A DNA stretch of 64,000 bases from DASSBR01 sp035708085 (GTDB lineage: Bacteria; Pseudomonadota; Gammaproteobacteria; Natronospirales; DASSBR01), in assembly GCA_035708085.1 (NCBI GenBank), contig DASSTE010000002.1, forward strand, positions 21,750-85,749, in the 5' to 3' direction. This document shows positions 37,495 to 45,547 of the stretch, piece after piece. The position numbers and the translations under genes are program-made. Numbering within the stretch: the first letter of the stretch is position 1; each line of letters begins with the position of its first letter. The notes beneath the pieces were generated by a model, which was not told the origin of the DNA, ran no database searches, and saw only the letters and a program-made list of their open reading frames with translations.

Positions 37495-38364
37495 CTATCC
37501 CACTCGTTCGAACGCCGCCAGGCTGTATTCCAGCGGCAGGTAAGACTCCAACCCGTGTGACGCGGCCCAGCGGGCGATTTCCCGCGGCGGTACGAACGTC
37601 ATGGAGGTGAAGCCGAGGTCGGACACCAGCTTGTCCCATGCCCATTTCTGCAAATGGCTCAGGCGCTGCGTGTCGAAAAAGTCTTTACCGCCGACGGCGG
37701 ACTCGCCGGATTGGTGCTGCAGATGATGGTGCTTGTCGCAGCCGGCGATGGCGCTGTATTCGGGCTTGTGCGAACCGCCGGCGCCGTTGGCGATGCGGCG
37801 CACGTGCATCGGCACGATGTCGCCGTGGTGCGGCCCGTACTCCCTAGCGCTGACGCAACACGGCTGCGCTTTCAGCCAATCCAGATATTCGTCATCGGTC
37901 CCGACCGCGCGCCAGACCTTCTCGCTGCGGAAAAACGACGAACGCCACAGCGCCTGCGCGTCCGCGGAATGCGGCCCCTTCTGCTTCTTCCGGCCGACGT
38001 CCCGGCCGTCCGCATCCTGCACCAGCCGCACGCGCACGTGCGCGCGCCGCTCCAGATAACGGCTCAAGCCGAGCGCGGTAATCATGTCCGCAGCTTCGCC
38101 GTTCTCGCCGAAGAACACCGCGACCATGCCGGTCAGGCTCGGCTCCGGCCGGCGGATGTACGCATCGAAACCGGCATCCTGCTGATCGTCGAAATCCATC
38201 TCGACCGACACCAGCGCATCCTGGTAGAACGTGCGGCCCAGGCTCATCACGGCGTCGGCGTCCGGGCCGTTTTCAGCGAACAGCTGCGCCTTAACGCCGG
38301 TGGCGAGCGGTTTCGGACGGCGCACGAAGGCGCCGAACTCGGCGATGATCGGATGCTCGCTCAT
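37495..38364 (-). CDS. DUF968/HNH-like protein with duplicated N-terminal module
   Basis: The 289-residue protein has two copies of an N-terminal module (FVRRPKPLATGVKAQLFAEN and YIRRPEPSLTGMVAVFFGEN). The C-terminal domain has CCVS, HHGDIVPMHVRR, and CDKHHHLQHQSG, which resembles the HNH-like DUF968 phage recombination nuclease fold. A nuclease acting in recombination is plausible. It precedes the replication genes in the leftward operon. Confidence 0.6.
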   Translation of the reverse strand: MSEHPIIAEFGAFVRRPKPLATGVKAQLFAENGPDADAVMSLGRTFYQDALVSVEMDFDDQQDAGFDAYIRRPEPSLTGMVAVFFGENGEAADMITALGLSRYLERRAHVRVRLVQDADGRDVGRKKQKGPHSADAQALWRSSFFRSEKVWRAVGTDDEYLDWLKAQPCCVSAREYGPHHGDIVPMHVRRIANGAGGSHKPEYSAIAGCDKHHHLQHQSGESAVGGKDFFDTQRLSHLQKWAWDKLVSDLGFTSMTFVPPREIARWAASHGLESYLPLEYSLAAFERVG

Positions 38365-38591
38365 CTAAACCCGCCGTTTGACAGGATTTTGTCAACGCAG
38401 CGGCCATATTTGTACACACGACTGACCGGTAGCGGAGCCACCTGCAGGATTCGCCTTCTGCGACAGTTCGGACACTCACCTTGGAGCAGGTGGTGATCCA
38501 CGACGCCGCACCATTCACAGCGCCCGATACACTCCTGTTGAGCGTCGCCGGATTGCGCATCAAGCGGCGCGATATTCAAAGCAGCATTCAT
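38361..38591 (-). CDS. Zinc-ribbon protein (76 aa)
   Basis: Two Cys pairs (CEWC near residue 25 and CPNC near 40) form one zinc ribbon; a basic RRRR stretch follows. It is coupled to both neighbours by ATGA overlaps. Function unknown. Confidence 0.6.
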   Translation of the reverse strand: MNAALNIAPLDAQSGDAQQECIGRCEWCGVVDHHLLQGECPNCRRRRILQVAPLPVSRVYKYGRCVDKILSNGGFR

Positions 38592-38773
38592 CGCTTACCC
38601 TCCAATTCCAACCGGTCTTCCGGATAATTGACGATGAACGGCGGGTACCGATGCGCGACGCGCACCTGGAACCAGCCGTTATTCGGTTTGCGGCCGATCA
38701 CGCGGCCGGTGGCGCGGTGATTGCCGTACCGGTCCTTGCAGATCACCTGGTCGCCTGTCTGGATTTCACCCAT
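38588..38773 (-). CDS. Small beta-barrel-like protein (61 aa)
   Basis: The pattern GDQVICKDRYGNHRATGRVI and VRVAHRYPPFIVNYP suggests a small SH3-like barrel, as in many phage operon proteins. No known function. Confidence 0.6.
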   Translation of the reverse strand: MGEIQTGDQVICKDRYGNHRATGRVIGRKPNNGWFQVRVAHRYPPFIVNYPEDRLELEGKR

Positions 38774-38775
38774 GG

Positions 38776-39294
38776 CTAATCCTCCGTTCTCACAGCGGCT
38801 ACAAACGCTTGCAATTCGTCGGAGTACGCGCCGTAGCGCGAGACCGTGTCGGTAAATTCCTCAATGTCGTGGCCGATCAAGGCCCAGACCGGCCGGCCTT
38901 CTTCGTCGAAGCGCAGTTCGCCCTCGCGATCCATGTCGTGGATCATGTGCTTCATTTCGTGGTACACGAGGATTTCGCGCTGGCGATCACTGCACTCGGT
39001 CCAGAATTCCATGTCGAGCGTGACCAGAAAGTCCGGCATCCGCTCCAACGTGCGCTCGAGCATCCAGACAAAGACGCCGCGCAACTTGCCTTGCACTACC
39101 GGCAGGTGGCAGGCGCCCAACACCTGCTTTTTCGCCTGCATGACCGGCGCGGCCGCAATCAGGAAATCGACTACCGCTTCGCCTTCGGCCAGATGCGCGA
39201 ATTCCGGCAACTGCACCAGCCGGTCGTAGATCACGTACGGCGACAGATCGCCGTCTTTGGCCGGGATGATGAAGGGCGCTTGCGCGTCAGCCAC
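38776..39294 (-). CDS. Phage metallopeptidase-like protein
   Basis: The 172-residue protein contains YHEMKHMIH (about residue 121), a zinc-binding HExxH-like motif, in the context of the phage metallopeptidase family in which a SprT-like fold acts on proteins or DNA-protein crosslinks. GTG 39294 is chosen; a longer frame to 39342 would overlap the nuclease gene by 56 bases. Confidence 0.7.
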   Translation of the reverse strand: MADAQAPFIIPAKDGDLSPYVIYDRLVQLPEFAHLAEGEAVVDFLIAAAPVMQAKKQVLGACHLPVVQGKLRGVFVWMLERTLERMPDFLVTLDMEFWTECSDRQREILVYHEMKHMIHDMDREGELRFDEEGRPVWALIGHDIEEFTDTVSRYGAYSDELQAFVAAVRTED

Positions 39295-39715
39295 GGCGCA
39301 CCCCCATGTTGTAATAATCCAGAATCGCGGCCATCGCCTCACGCTCGCCGCGGCATAGCACCGCCTCGTAGCCCTGCGTGCGCATCGCCGCGATCCAGCC
39401 CCATTGCGCCGGCGTGACCGCTGCGTCGTGCGGCTTGGCCGCCTTCATTTCGATCCACAGGCCGTGGAATTGGCCGCGCGGCACCGGCACGAAGATGTCG
39501 GACACACCTTCCTGCGCGCCTTCGGCCTTAAGCTGCCCCCAGCGTTTCGCGCGCTGCAATTTGTCGCCCTGCAGATACGCGCCGTTCGGAATCGCGAAGG
39601 CGTGTTCGAGACCCGGCAGCAGGTTCCCCTGTTTGCGAATCCAGCGGAACAGCGCCCGCTGCGCATGCGACTCGCGATGCTTCGGGCCGGCGGCTTTCAC
39701 GGCGGCGCGTTGCAT
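39287..39715 (-). CDS. VRR-NUC type nuclease
   Basis: The 142-residue protein has the VRR-NUC pattern: the start HRESHAQRALFRWIR, FAIPNGA, GVSDIFVPVPRG (metal Asp), and LWIEMKA (E-x-K). This is the stand-alone PD-(D/E)XK nuclease seen in phages for junction or flap cleavage. ATG 39715 overlaps the previous stop (TGATG). Confidence 0.85.
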   Translation of the reverse strand: MQRAAVKAAGPKHRESHAQRALFRWIRKQGNLLPGLEHAFAIPNGAYLQGDKLQRAKRWGQLKAEGAQEGVSDIFVPVPRGQFHGLWIEMKAAKPHDAAVTPAQWGWIAAMRTQGYEAVLCRGEREAMAAILDYYNMGVRRG

Positions 39716-40209
39716 CACGCAGCCCTCACCAGAGCCAGGCCCGGCGCGCGCGTGAACTTGAGCGGCTTGCGCGCCTGGTGCGCCAGCGACAGCACCGCCT
39801 CCAGCGTGTTGGCGACATTCGGAACGATGATTTCGCGCCGCGCGCGACGCTCGACGGTCGCGATCCGGGCGGTATAGAGCGCCGGCAGATGCACCGGCGG
39901 TCGGCCCTTGGCATTGCGGCCCAACTTCCACTCGCGTCCACGGTTGTAGCAGCTCACGCAGATACGCCCGTCGATGAAGCGCCGCGGCGACCGATGGCAG
40001 CGCGCGCAGATGCTTTCCGCCGGCAACCGGCCGTGCGCGTCTTCCGGCGCGTGGCCGGCATGGCGCGCGCCGATTTCGCAGCCGCGGCAGGGAAATAGCC
40101 GGTCGTCCGGCTCGGCGCGCTGCGCCTTGTTCCACATCGCCGCACACGACGACGGCATTAGCCGCAGGTTGCCGGCGTGGCGCGGGCAGGTGAATAACTC
40201 GACGGTCAT
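39715..40209 (-). CDS. Cys-rich zinc-binding protein (164 aa)
   Basis: It has an N-terminal CPRH, then CRGC (about residue 46) and a CARCH...CVSCYNRGREWKLGRNAKG block (about 75-105), so probably two zinc fingers. The last feature with basic residues resembles DNA-binding zinc hooks. ATG 40209 overlaps the upstream stop (ATGA). Function unknown. Confidence 0.65.
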   Translation of the reverse strand: MTVELFTCPRHAGNLRLMPSSCAAMWNKAQRAEPDDRLFPCRGCEIGARHAGHAPEDAHGRLPAESICARCHRSPRRFIDGRICVSCYNRGREWKLGRNAKGRPPVHLPALYTARIATVERRARREIIVPNVANTLEAVLSLAHQARKPLKFTRAPGLALVRAA

Positions 40210-40847
40210 GACGCCCTCCCGATTGCGCGCACGGCCTGCTGGCCTATTTCCGCGGCTGTCGTCGTCTGCAACCGCGCGCGACGCGACCCGCCGGCCAGCA
40301 CCGCTTGCGCATCGCGCGGATTGCCCACCAGCACGGGCGGCGCGATGCGCTGGTTCGCCTCGGCGTTCCGGTGCTCTGCCAACCCGATCAAGTGACGCGG
40401 ATAGTCGCGGCAACCGGTCAGCAGATAGCCGCGGTATCGCTGTTCGAATTCGCGCGCCTTGAACGGCGTCTCGTCGTCCGTTATCTCGCCGAGCGCGATC
40501 CAGCCGCCCATATCAGCCAATACCGCATGGATCACCGAATCGTCGAATACAACGGATTGCCACGGCCCGACCCGCTTCACGGCACCGATCACTTTCGACC
40601 AGGCGGTCATAGCGCGCGTGGCGGTATTGCCCGCGATGTGGCGTTCAATGTCGGCCGGCTTCGGGAAAAACTGTCCCTGGTCCGGATCCCGGACATGGTT
40701 ATTCGCGGCGCGACGAATGTCGTCGATGTCGTGACGTTCGAGCGCGCGCCAGTACAAATCCAGCAGCGCCGACGAAATATCCTTGCCGTATAGCTCGCCG
40801 ATACCGCGCAGAATCACCTTGAACGTCTCTGCATCGTCGCCGTTCAC
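40206..40847 (-). CDS. Replication-associated protein, DUF6475-like
   Basis: The 213-residue protein has an all-helical N-terminal half (FKVILRGIGELYGKDISSAL, LYWRALERHDIDDIRRAANN) like phage helicase-loader/DUF6475 proteins, and a flexible C-terminus. GTG 40847 overlaps the upstream O-like gene stop (GTGA), as lambda O and P genes overlap, so a P-like partner role is inferred. Confidence 0.6.
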   Translation of the reverse strand: MNGDDAETFKVILRGIGELYGKDISSALLDLYWRALERHDIDDIRRAANNHVRDPDQGQFFPKPADIERHIAGNTATRAMTAWSKVIGAVKRVGPWQSVVFDDSVIHAVLADMGGWIALGEITDDETPFKAREFEQRYRGYLLTGCRDYPRHLIGLAEHRNAEANQRIAPPVLVGNPRDAQAVLAGGSRRARLQTTTAAEIGQQAVRAIGRAS

Positions 40848-41632
40848 TGAGTCACCTCGGGCGGTTGCCAGTCGTGCAGGGTTTGCGCGTTGCGCTCGGC
40901 GCGGCGGCCGTCGGGTGAACGCGGCGCAGGCGGATTGTGGTAGTGGCGGATGAAGCGATCGATGTGATCGCCGTCGCGGAGAATCAACGTCAGTTCGTCG
41001 TAACGCTGACCACGGTCGTTGTCGCCAGCATTGAAGGGGGTCTTCGCGCAACCCTCGATCGCCTGGCGAAGCTGTTCCGGGGTATAACCGTGTTCACGCG
41101 CTTTGCGAATTGCTTTTCGCCGCACGTCGTCGAGCTTGGCTTGAGGATGGTTCATTACCTCGCGCCAGTGCTCGAAGATGCCGCGCGGACTATCGCGGTC
41201 GGCGCCAGCCGACGTATTTGTCTCTCTGTCTCTGTCTCTGTCTCTGTCTCTGTCTCTGTCTCTGTCTCTGTCTCTGTCTCTGTCTCTGGGAGTAGCGTCT
41301 TGCTCGCCATCCGATAGCAACTCGCTATCATCTTGCGGACGCTCTGCTACATCATTGATTTTGATTATGAATCCGGAATGTTCAAGCAACTCAAGATCGA
41401 CCGGTTCCGTGGCGTGTAGCGTGCGGCCAATCCATTCAGGATCGTACGGTAGGCAGTTGTTATGCTGGCTCGCGAGCAGCCAAATCATTACAAGGTGCAA
41501 CTTGCTAGCATCCGGCAAGCAGGTGAATTCGTAGTTGTTCAACAGGTCGACATAGAGCTTGATCCAGGGCGGTCGGCGATCCTTGTAATGCTGAAACCGT
41601 TCAAGGTTTTTGACGCGAAATCTCGCCGTCAT
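40844..41632 (-). CDS. Replication initiator-like protein (O-like) with Arg-Asp repeat
   Basis: The N-terminus has ERFQHYKDRRPPWIKLYVDL, the winged-helix start of lambda-O-like replication proteins. A Pro/Arg region follows, then an (Arg-Asp) tract encoded by eleven 6-base repeats (41223-41288), and a helical C-terminal domain. Initiators of this type often hold the origin inside the gene. ATG 41632 is preferred to the TTG 9 bases upstream. The promoter lies just downstream of a repressor operator (41692-41706). Confidence 0.7.
   Translation of the reverse strand: MTARFRVKNLERFQHYKDRRPPWIKLYVDLLNNYEFTCLPDASKLHLVMIWLLASQHNNCLPYDPEWIGRTLHATEPVDLELLEHSGFIIKINDVAERPQDDSELLSDGEQDATPRDRDRDRDRDRDRDRDRDRDRETNTSAGADRDSPRGIFEHWREVMNHPQAKLDDVRRKAIRKAREHGYTPEQLRQAIEGCAKTPFNAGDNDRGQRYDELTLILRDGDHIDRFIRHYHNPPAPRSPDGRRAERNAQTLHDWQPPEVTQ
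41223..41288. repeat. Hexanucleotide microsatellite (TCTCTG)11
   Basis: Eleven exact TCTCTG units inside the O-like gene, read on the coding strand as CAGAGA repeats encoding Arg-Asp. Copy changes would keep the frame. Confidence 0.95.
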
Positions 41633-41691
41633 TGCCAACAATCTCCCCTAAAGCACTGGAATCTAGGGAAAATGCCTATATACTTAGCCTT

Positions 41692-41706
41692 GTAAGATGT
41701 GCTTAC
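41692..41706. promoter_or_regulatory. Repressor operator GTAAG-N5-CTTAC, replication operon
   Basis: GTAAG ATGTG CTTAC, 60 bases upstream of the O-like start on the minus strand. Confidence 0.75.
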
Positions 41707-41773
41707 ATTGTGGGCCGAATTTCGCATGTGACGTAAATCTCGCATGACAAAACGACGAAAAAGTGACTCCGGC

Positions 41774-42034
41774 TTACGCCGCATCGAGTGCTGCATTCAG
41801 CGTCGGCACGGTTGCGCCCGGTCCCCAGTGATCGGGGCGCATGTCGTGCAGCGTCAACGCCAGGCCGCGCTCTTTGGCCTTGATCGCCAACTCCAGCGCG
41901 CGATCCTTCGGGACGTAACGCCACTGCGAGACAGCCTGAGAGGTAATGCCGAGCGCATCGGCCACGGCGCCGACGCCGTCGAAAGCGTCGATTGCGGCTT
42001 GCTTGCCGGCGCGGAGCGCGGGTGAAACGTTCAT
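41774..42034 (-). CDS. Cro-like YdaS-type HTH protein
   Basis: The 86-residue protein has VGAVADALGITSQAVSQWRY (about residues 21-41), a helix-turn-helix of the YdaS/Cro-like type. It is divergent from the repressor across a single operator (42046-42060). The promoter TTGCAA-N18-TACACT puts the transcript start within a few bases of ATG 42034, so the mRNA is probably nearly leaderless. It should promote lytic development. Confidence 0.8.
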   Translation of the reverse strand: MNVSPALRAGKQAAIDAFDGVGAVADALGITSQAVSQWRYVPKDRALELAIKAKERGLALTLHDMRPDHWGPGATVPTLNAALDAA

Positions 42035-42045
42035 GGAGCGAAAGT

Positions 42046-42060
42046 GTAAGCAATACTTAC
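42046..42060. promoter_or_regulatory. Repressor operator between cro and repressor
   Basis: GTAAG CAATA CTTAC. It sits between -35 TTGCAA and -10 TACACT of the leftward cro promoter, and upstream of the repressor gene, so it can control both. Confidence 0.85.
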
Positions 42061-42117
42061 GCACGATTGCAACAGGGTAATTGAAATTTACTTCGAGGAA
42101 GGAGCAGGAGAACTGCC

Positions 42118-42750
42118 ATGACCAAAGGAAAAAGGATCAAATTCGCGCGCAAGCGCGCCAAGTTGAGCCAACTGGAGATCGCCAAGCCCTGTGGGGTGGA
42201 TCGCGGCACGGTGTCTCAATGGGAAAGCGGCAAGATCAAGAATGTGGCGCCGGAACACATGCGTATCATTGCCAAACTGACGCGCACACCGCTCGAATGG
42301 CTGGAACTCAACATCGGCAGTCCGGATATGGACGATGACGAGGTGACATACCCGGTGCCGATCATCGAATGGAACGAGGCTGAACAGTACGCCCGCAAAG
42401 GCGCACCGGACAGCGCAGTCAACCGACGCTACATCGATGCCAGGCTACGCGTCGGCCCCAACGCCTACGCGCTGACCGTGACTGGTGACGACAATTTCAA
42501 CGCCGCCACCGGCGAAGGCCTGGTGCCTGGCTCGGTCATCGTCGTGGACCCCGCGACCGACACCGAACCCGGCAAGATCGTCGTCGTGCATGAACCGGGC
42601 GGTCGAACCCCTTATGCAGGCAAACTGATCGAGCGCGGATCGAAACGGTATATCCAACCGCTCAACCCGCGCATCGACGCGTCGCTGCTCAAAAAAGGGG
42701 CGGCCATTATCGGCGCTGTGCGGCGCATGTTCCTGGACCGCATTCTCTAA
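42118..42750 (+). CDS. CI-like repressor, HTH plus S24-type domain
   Basis: The 210-residue protein has an N-terminal HTH (LSQLEIAKPCGVDRGTVSQW) and a C-terminal LexA/S24-like fold. The usual nucleophile motif GDSM is replaced by GDDN (about residue 125), and the Lys of GKLIERG (about 167) is retained. This may be a non-cleavable repressor. It has a strong ribosome-binding site (GAAGGAGCAGG). It is expected to bind the five GTAAG-N5-CTTAC sites. It is followed by a strong terminator at 42774. Confidence 0.85.
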   Translation: MTKGKRIKFARKRAKLSQLEIAKPCGVDRGTVSQWESGKIKNVAPEHMRIIAKLTRTPLEWLELNIGSPDMDDDEVTYPVPIIEWNEAEQYARKGAPDSAVNRRYIDARLRVGPNAYALTVTGDDNFNAATGEGLVPGSVIVVDPATDTEPGKIVVVHEPGGRTPYAGKLIERGSKRYIQPLNPRIDASLLKKGAAIIGAVRRMFLDRIL

Positions 42751-42773
42751 CCCGTTTTTACCCTTCCTCGTTC

Positions 42774-42798
42774 AAGGCGCCTTCGGGCGCCTTTTTTT
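42774..42798 (+). terminator. Rho-independent terminator after the repressor gene
   Basis: AAGGCGCC-TTCG-GGCGCCTT stem-loop followed by a T run; 24 bases after the repressor stop and just before the rightward early promoter. Confidence 0.92.
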
Positions 42799-42813
42799 AT
42801 TTCCGAACAGGGG

Positions 42814-42843
42814 TTGACTCTACATGTAAGTAATGCTTACACT
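42814..42843 (+). promoter_or_regulatory. Early rightward promoter
   Basis: TTGACT-18-TACACT, drives 42902-52706; the operator fills the spacer. The geometry is the same as the cro promoter. Confidence 0.75.
42826..42840. promoter_or_regulatory. Repressor operator in the rightward recombination promoter
   Basis: GTAAG TAATG CTTAC, placed between -35 TTGACT (42814-42819) and -10 TACACT (42838-42843). A further GTAAG half-site follows at about 42848. Confidence 0.85.
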
Positions 42844-42901
42844 TGCCGTAAGTGATTCAAACGCCGGCCCCGCCGGCCAGACGCTCGAAGGGGAAGAACC
42901 C

Positions 42902-43312
42902 ATGCAGAGTCAAGCCATGAAAGCCGTCACGCCGATGCCGACGCATCCGCAGATGATGGCGCGCATCCGCGTTCGCGCCGCCCAGACGGCGAGCAAGTAC
43001 CTCACCCTCTACAAGCTGATCAATAACGGCGACCAGCGCCTCGACGTCGCGATCATTGTCGCCTACCAGTATGCTGCCGGCTACTACGGCGACGACGCGC
43101 TCCGCGCCGCCTACAACATCGCCGACAACGCCTGCGACGAAGCGCGGCTCGAAGCCGTGCGCAAAACCGGCCCGGCGCGCACCGTGTGCGAACTGTCGGC
43201 GCTGATCGCCGAGGCCGTCATGAGCGCGCTGCGCCCGGTCGTCGATCCGACGGATGCCGCCAGCTTCGTGCGCGCGATCGAAATGTACCGGCAGATCGGG
43301 GTCGGCGAATGA
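42902..43312 (+). CDS. Hypothetical protein, first gene of the recombination operon (136 aa)
   Basis: AAGGGGAAG precedes the ATG. The helical protein (RAAQTASKYLTLYKLINNGD and AAYNIADNACDEARLEAVRK) has no recognised catalytic motif. It is coupled to the gp3-like gene (ATGA). It lies just after the rightward early promoter. Confidence 0.7.
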   Translation: MQSQAMKAVTPMPTHPQMMARIRVRAAQTASKYLTLYKLINNGDQRLDVAIIVAYQYAAGYYGDDALRAAYNIADNACDEARLEAVRKTGPARTVCELSALIAEAVMSALRPVVDPTDAASFVRAIEMYRQIGVGE

Positions 43313-44625
43313 ACGCCGTCGTCACCGGCACCGACATGGCCGCGCTGGGCGCCGGTCACTCGGTGCTGGGCGAGCGCGCGGTCCGGATCCCGACCGGCGG
43401 CAAGATTCGCGCCGGGATCAAGGTGCTGACGAGTACGGCGCGCGCAAAACCCAAGGCGGCCGACATCTACGCCGCCGGCGTCGGGCGCGGCGAGTCCTAC
43501 GCGGCGATCGAAAAGCGCCTGCGCGCCGAGTGCGGCTTCGAGCGCTCGCCGCTCACGCCCAAAAACGTGCCCTACTTCACCGTGCGCCGCAGCGACTTCG
43601 CCATGCCCGAAGTCGCCGATACGATCATGGAACTGTACGGCGAGGAACGCGAGTCCGGCTTCCACCTATACCGCTTCCCTGTTGTGTTTCCGGTCGATTC
43701 CTGGCAGGCGGTGATGCCGCACGGGCTCAAGACCTACACCCGCAACCAACTGGTGTACTGGTCCGAATATGGCCCGGACGGCACGCGCTATTGCAAGATG
43801 CGCGAACAGCCGCGGCAGGATGCCCGCAACCGCCGCGCGCATCGCGCCTTCGGCGGTCGGCCGGAAGTGCTGCGCCCGGAAAACAACGGCATTTGCGACC
43901 CGGATCACTGCCCGCAGTACCAGAACCGCCAGTGCAACCTGTCCGGCTCGCTGCTGTTCTTCATTCCGAACGTGCCCGGATCGTCGGCGATCGAACTGCC
44001 GACCACCAGCTTCTACAGCATGCAGCAGGCGCGCCAGAAGATGGAAATGGTCGCGTTCATCCGCGGCGGCAAAATCAGCGGCACGGTCAACGGCCGACCG
44101 ATTTTCTATTTGACCAAGGCGCAGCGCGAAGTCTCGATGCTCGATCCGCAGACTGGCGAGCCGAAGCGCGTCAAGCAATGGCTGATCGAACTCGAGGCCG
44201 ACATCGACATGACCGCGCTGTTCCGCGCCGGCGAGAGCCGAGCCCGGCTGGAATCGGGGCAATCCGCTGCCGCGCTATTGGAAGGGCCGGCCGGCGATGC
44301 CGACGACGACGCGGAATTTGACGTCGAGACCGGCGAGATTGCGCCGCCGGCGGAGGAACCAGAAACGGAGCCTGAACCGACCGAACCGCCACCGGCGAGC
44401 GACGACAAGGAAGCGGTGAAAGCGGCGCGTCGCGCGGTCATGGAGCGGATCGAAGCATTGAGCATCACGCCCGATGCCATTACAGCCTACGGCGCACGCG
44501 AATATGGCGAAGGCTGGAACGTCAACGCCGCCGCGCTCAACACGCTGGCCGCGACGCTGGACCGCGCCGCCGACGATCCCGACCTGCTCAAGACGATTCA
44601 GACGGCCGCCGAGGTCCCGTTCTGA
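43309..44625 (+). CDS. phiC31 gp3-like recombination directionality factor family protein
   Basis: The 438-residue protein has NVPYFTVRRSDFAMPE, a long conserved YRFPVVFPVDSWQAVMPHGL region, a Cys motif C-D-P-D-H-C-(6)-C and an acidic Glu/Pro-rich linker. This is the gp3-like family, often annotated as hydrolase or metal-binding protein. Its phiC31 member controls serine integrase direction, but this window has a tyrosine integrase, so the role may differ. Confidence 0.7.
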   Translation: MNAVVTGTDMAALGAGHSVLGERAVRIPTGGKIRAGIKVLTSTARAKPKAADIYAAGVGRGESYAAIEKRLRAECGFERSPLTPKNVPYFTVRRSDFAMPEVADTIMELYGEERESGFHLYRFPVVFPVDSWQAVMPHGLKTYTRNQLVYWSEYGPDGTRYCKMREQPRQDARNRRAHRAFGGRPEVLRPENNGICDPDHCPQYQNRQCNLSGSLLFFIPNVPGSSAIELPTTSFYSMQQARQKMEMVAFIRGGKISGTVNGRPIFYLTKAQREVSMLDPQTGEPKRVKQWLIELEADIDMTALFRAGESRARLESGQSAAALLEGPAGDADDDAEFDVETGEIAPPAEEPETEPEPTEPPPASDDKEAVKAARRAVMERIEALSITPDAITAYGAREYGEGWNVNAAALNTLAATLDRAADDPDLLKTIQTAAEVPF

Positions 44626-44888
44626 TGTTCGACCAGGACGACATCGCGACCATGCGCCGCTACGTGGCAGCGGAGAAGGAACGCCGCTGCCTCATGTCGC
44701 ACGGCCAGCAGGGCAAAACGCTCGAAGAAATGCACCGCTGGTTCGACCGGCTGGAGCAAATCGAGCACGAGGCCCAGCACAACGCCCGCTGCCTGCTGCC
44801 GGTCCTCGAGCGCATCGTCGAAGAATCCGACAAACACCCCAATACGCGCGGTTTTCATGTCGCGCCGGTTGAATACGTGGCGGACTAA
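44625..44888 (+). CDS. Small helical protein (87 aa)
   Basis: Start overlaps the gp3-like stop (TGATG). Two helical segments with HRWFDRLEQIEHEAQHNARC are seen; no known family. The stop overlaps the HNH gene ATG (TAATG). It is part of the recombination operon. Confidence 0.65.
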   Translation: MFDQDDIATMRRYVAAEKERRCLMSHGQQGKTLEEMHRWFDRLEQIEHEAQHNARCLLPVLERIVEESDKHPNTRGFHVAPVEYVAD

Positions 44889-45547
44889 TGGGACGGCCCC
44901 TCGTAGACATATCAGGCCAGCGCTTTGGCCGGCTCGTGGTCATAGCGCGAGGCGCTTCAGGAGCGGGACGATCATATTGGCTATGCCGATGCGATTGCGG
45001 AGCCGAAAAACAAGTGGCGGCTAACGCACTCAAGTCTCATGGAACAAAATCGTGCGGCTGCCTTAACCGCCAAGTATCTGCCGCCCGAAATGGGGAAGAA
45101 AAGTTTATCCATGGCGGAGCCAGGACAAAACTCTATGTCGTCTGGCAATCAATGCGCAGGCGGTGTTACGAAAAAACCTGCGCGGCGTACAAGCACTACG
45201 GCGCGCGTGGCATACGGATATGTGAGCCATGGTCGGAATTCAAGACGTTCCAGTCGTGGGCGAAATCCTCCGGCTATAAACAAGGCTTAAGCATTGATCG
45301 AATTGACGTCGACGGTAACTACTGCCCAAGCAATTGCCGTTGGGCAACCGCTGAACAGCAGGCAAACAACCGACGCAATAACGTCATGATTTCTTTCCAA
45401 GGATCACGGAAAACAATTTCGCAATTTGCCAGGGAGCGCGGATTTCCGCCATCGACCATTCACCAGAGAATACGGGTGTTGGGGTGGTCAGTAGAGCGCG
45501 CCTTGACAACCCCAATTAGATTTTCGAGGAAGCCATCATGCCTCTGA
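44888..45547 (+). CDS. HNH homing endonuclease with C-terminal DNA-binding repeat
   Basis: The 219-residue protein has a zinc-like CRCDCG...CGC (about residues 33-57), then an HNH-type core with SMRRRCYE, GLSIDRIDVDGNYCPSNCRW, ATAEQQANNR. The last 55 residues are a NUMOD-like repeat (ISQFARERGFPPSTIHQRIR, GWSVERAL). Such free-standing genes spread by cutting unoccupied alleles. It is inserted in the recombination operon. GC and codon use look more relaxed than the flanks. Confidence 0.85.
   Translation: MGRPLVDISGQRFGRLVVIARGASGAGRSYWLCRCDCGAEKQVAANALKSHGTKSCGCLNRQVSAARNGEEKFIHGGARTKLYVVWQSMRRRCYEKTCAAYKHYGARGIRICEPWSEFKTFQSWAKSSGYKQGLSIDRIDVDGNYCPSNCRWATAEQQANNRRNNVMISFQGSRKTISQFARERGFPPSTIHQRIRVLGWSVERALTTPIRFSRKPSCL

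Noticed and set aside
41223..41288. CRISPR-like repeat array
   Set aside because: The 6-base units have no spacers; it is a microsatellite inside a gene. No CRISPR array was seen elsewhere.
43309..44625. Serine integrase partner implied by the phiC31 gp3-like gene
   Set aside because: No serine recombinase was seen; the only integrase here is a tyrosine recombinase.
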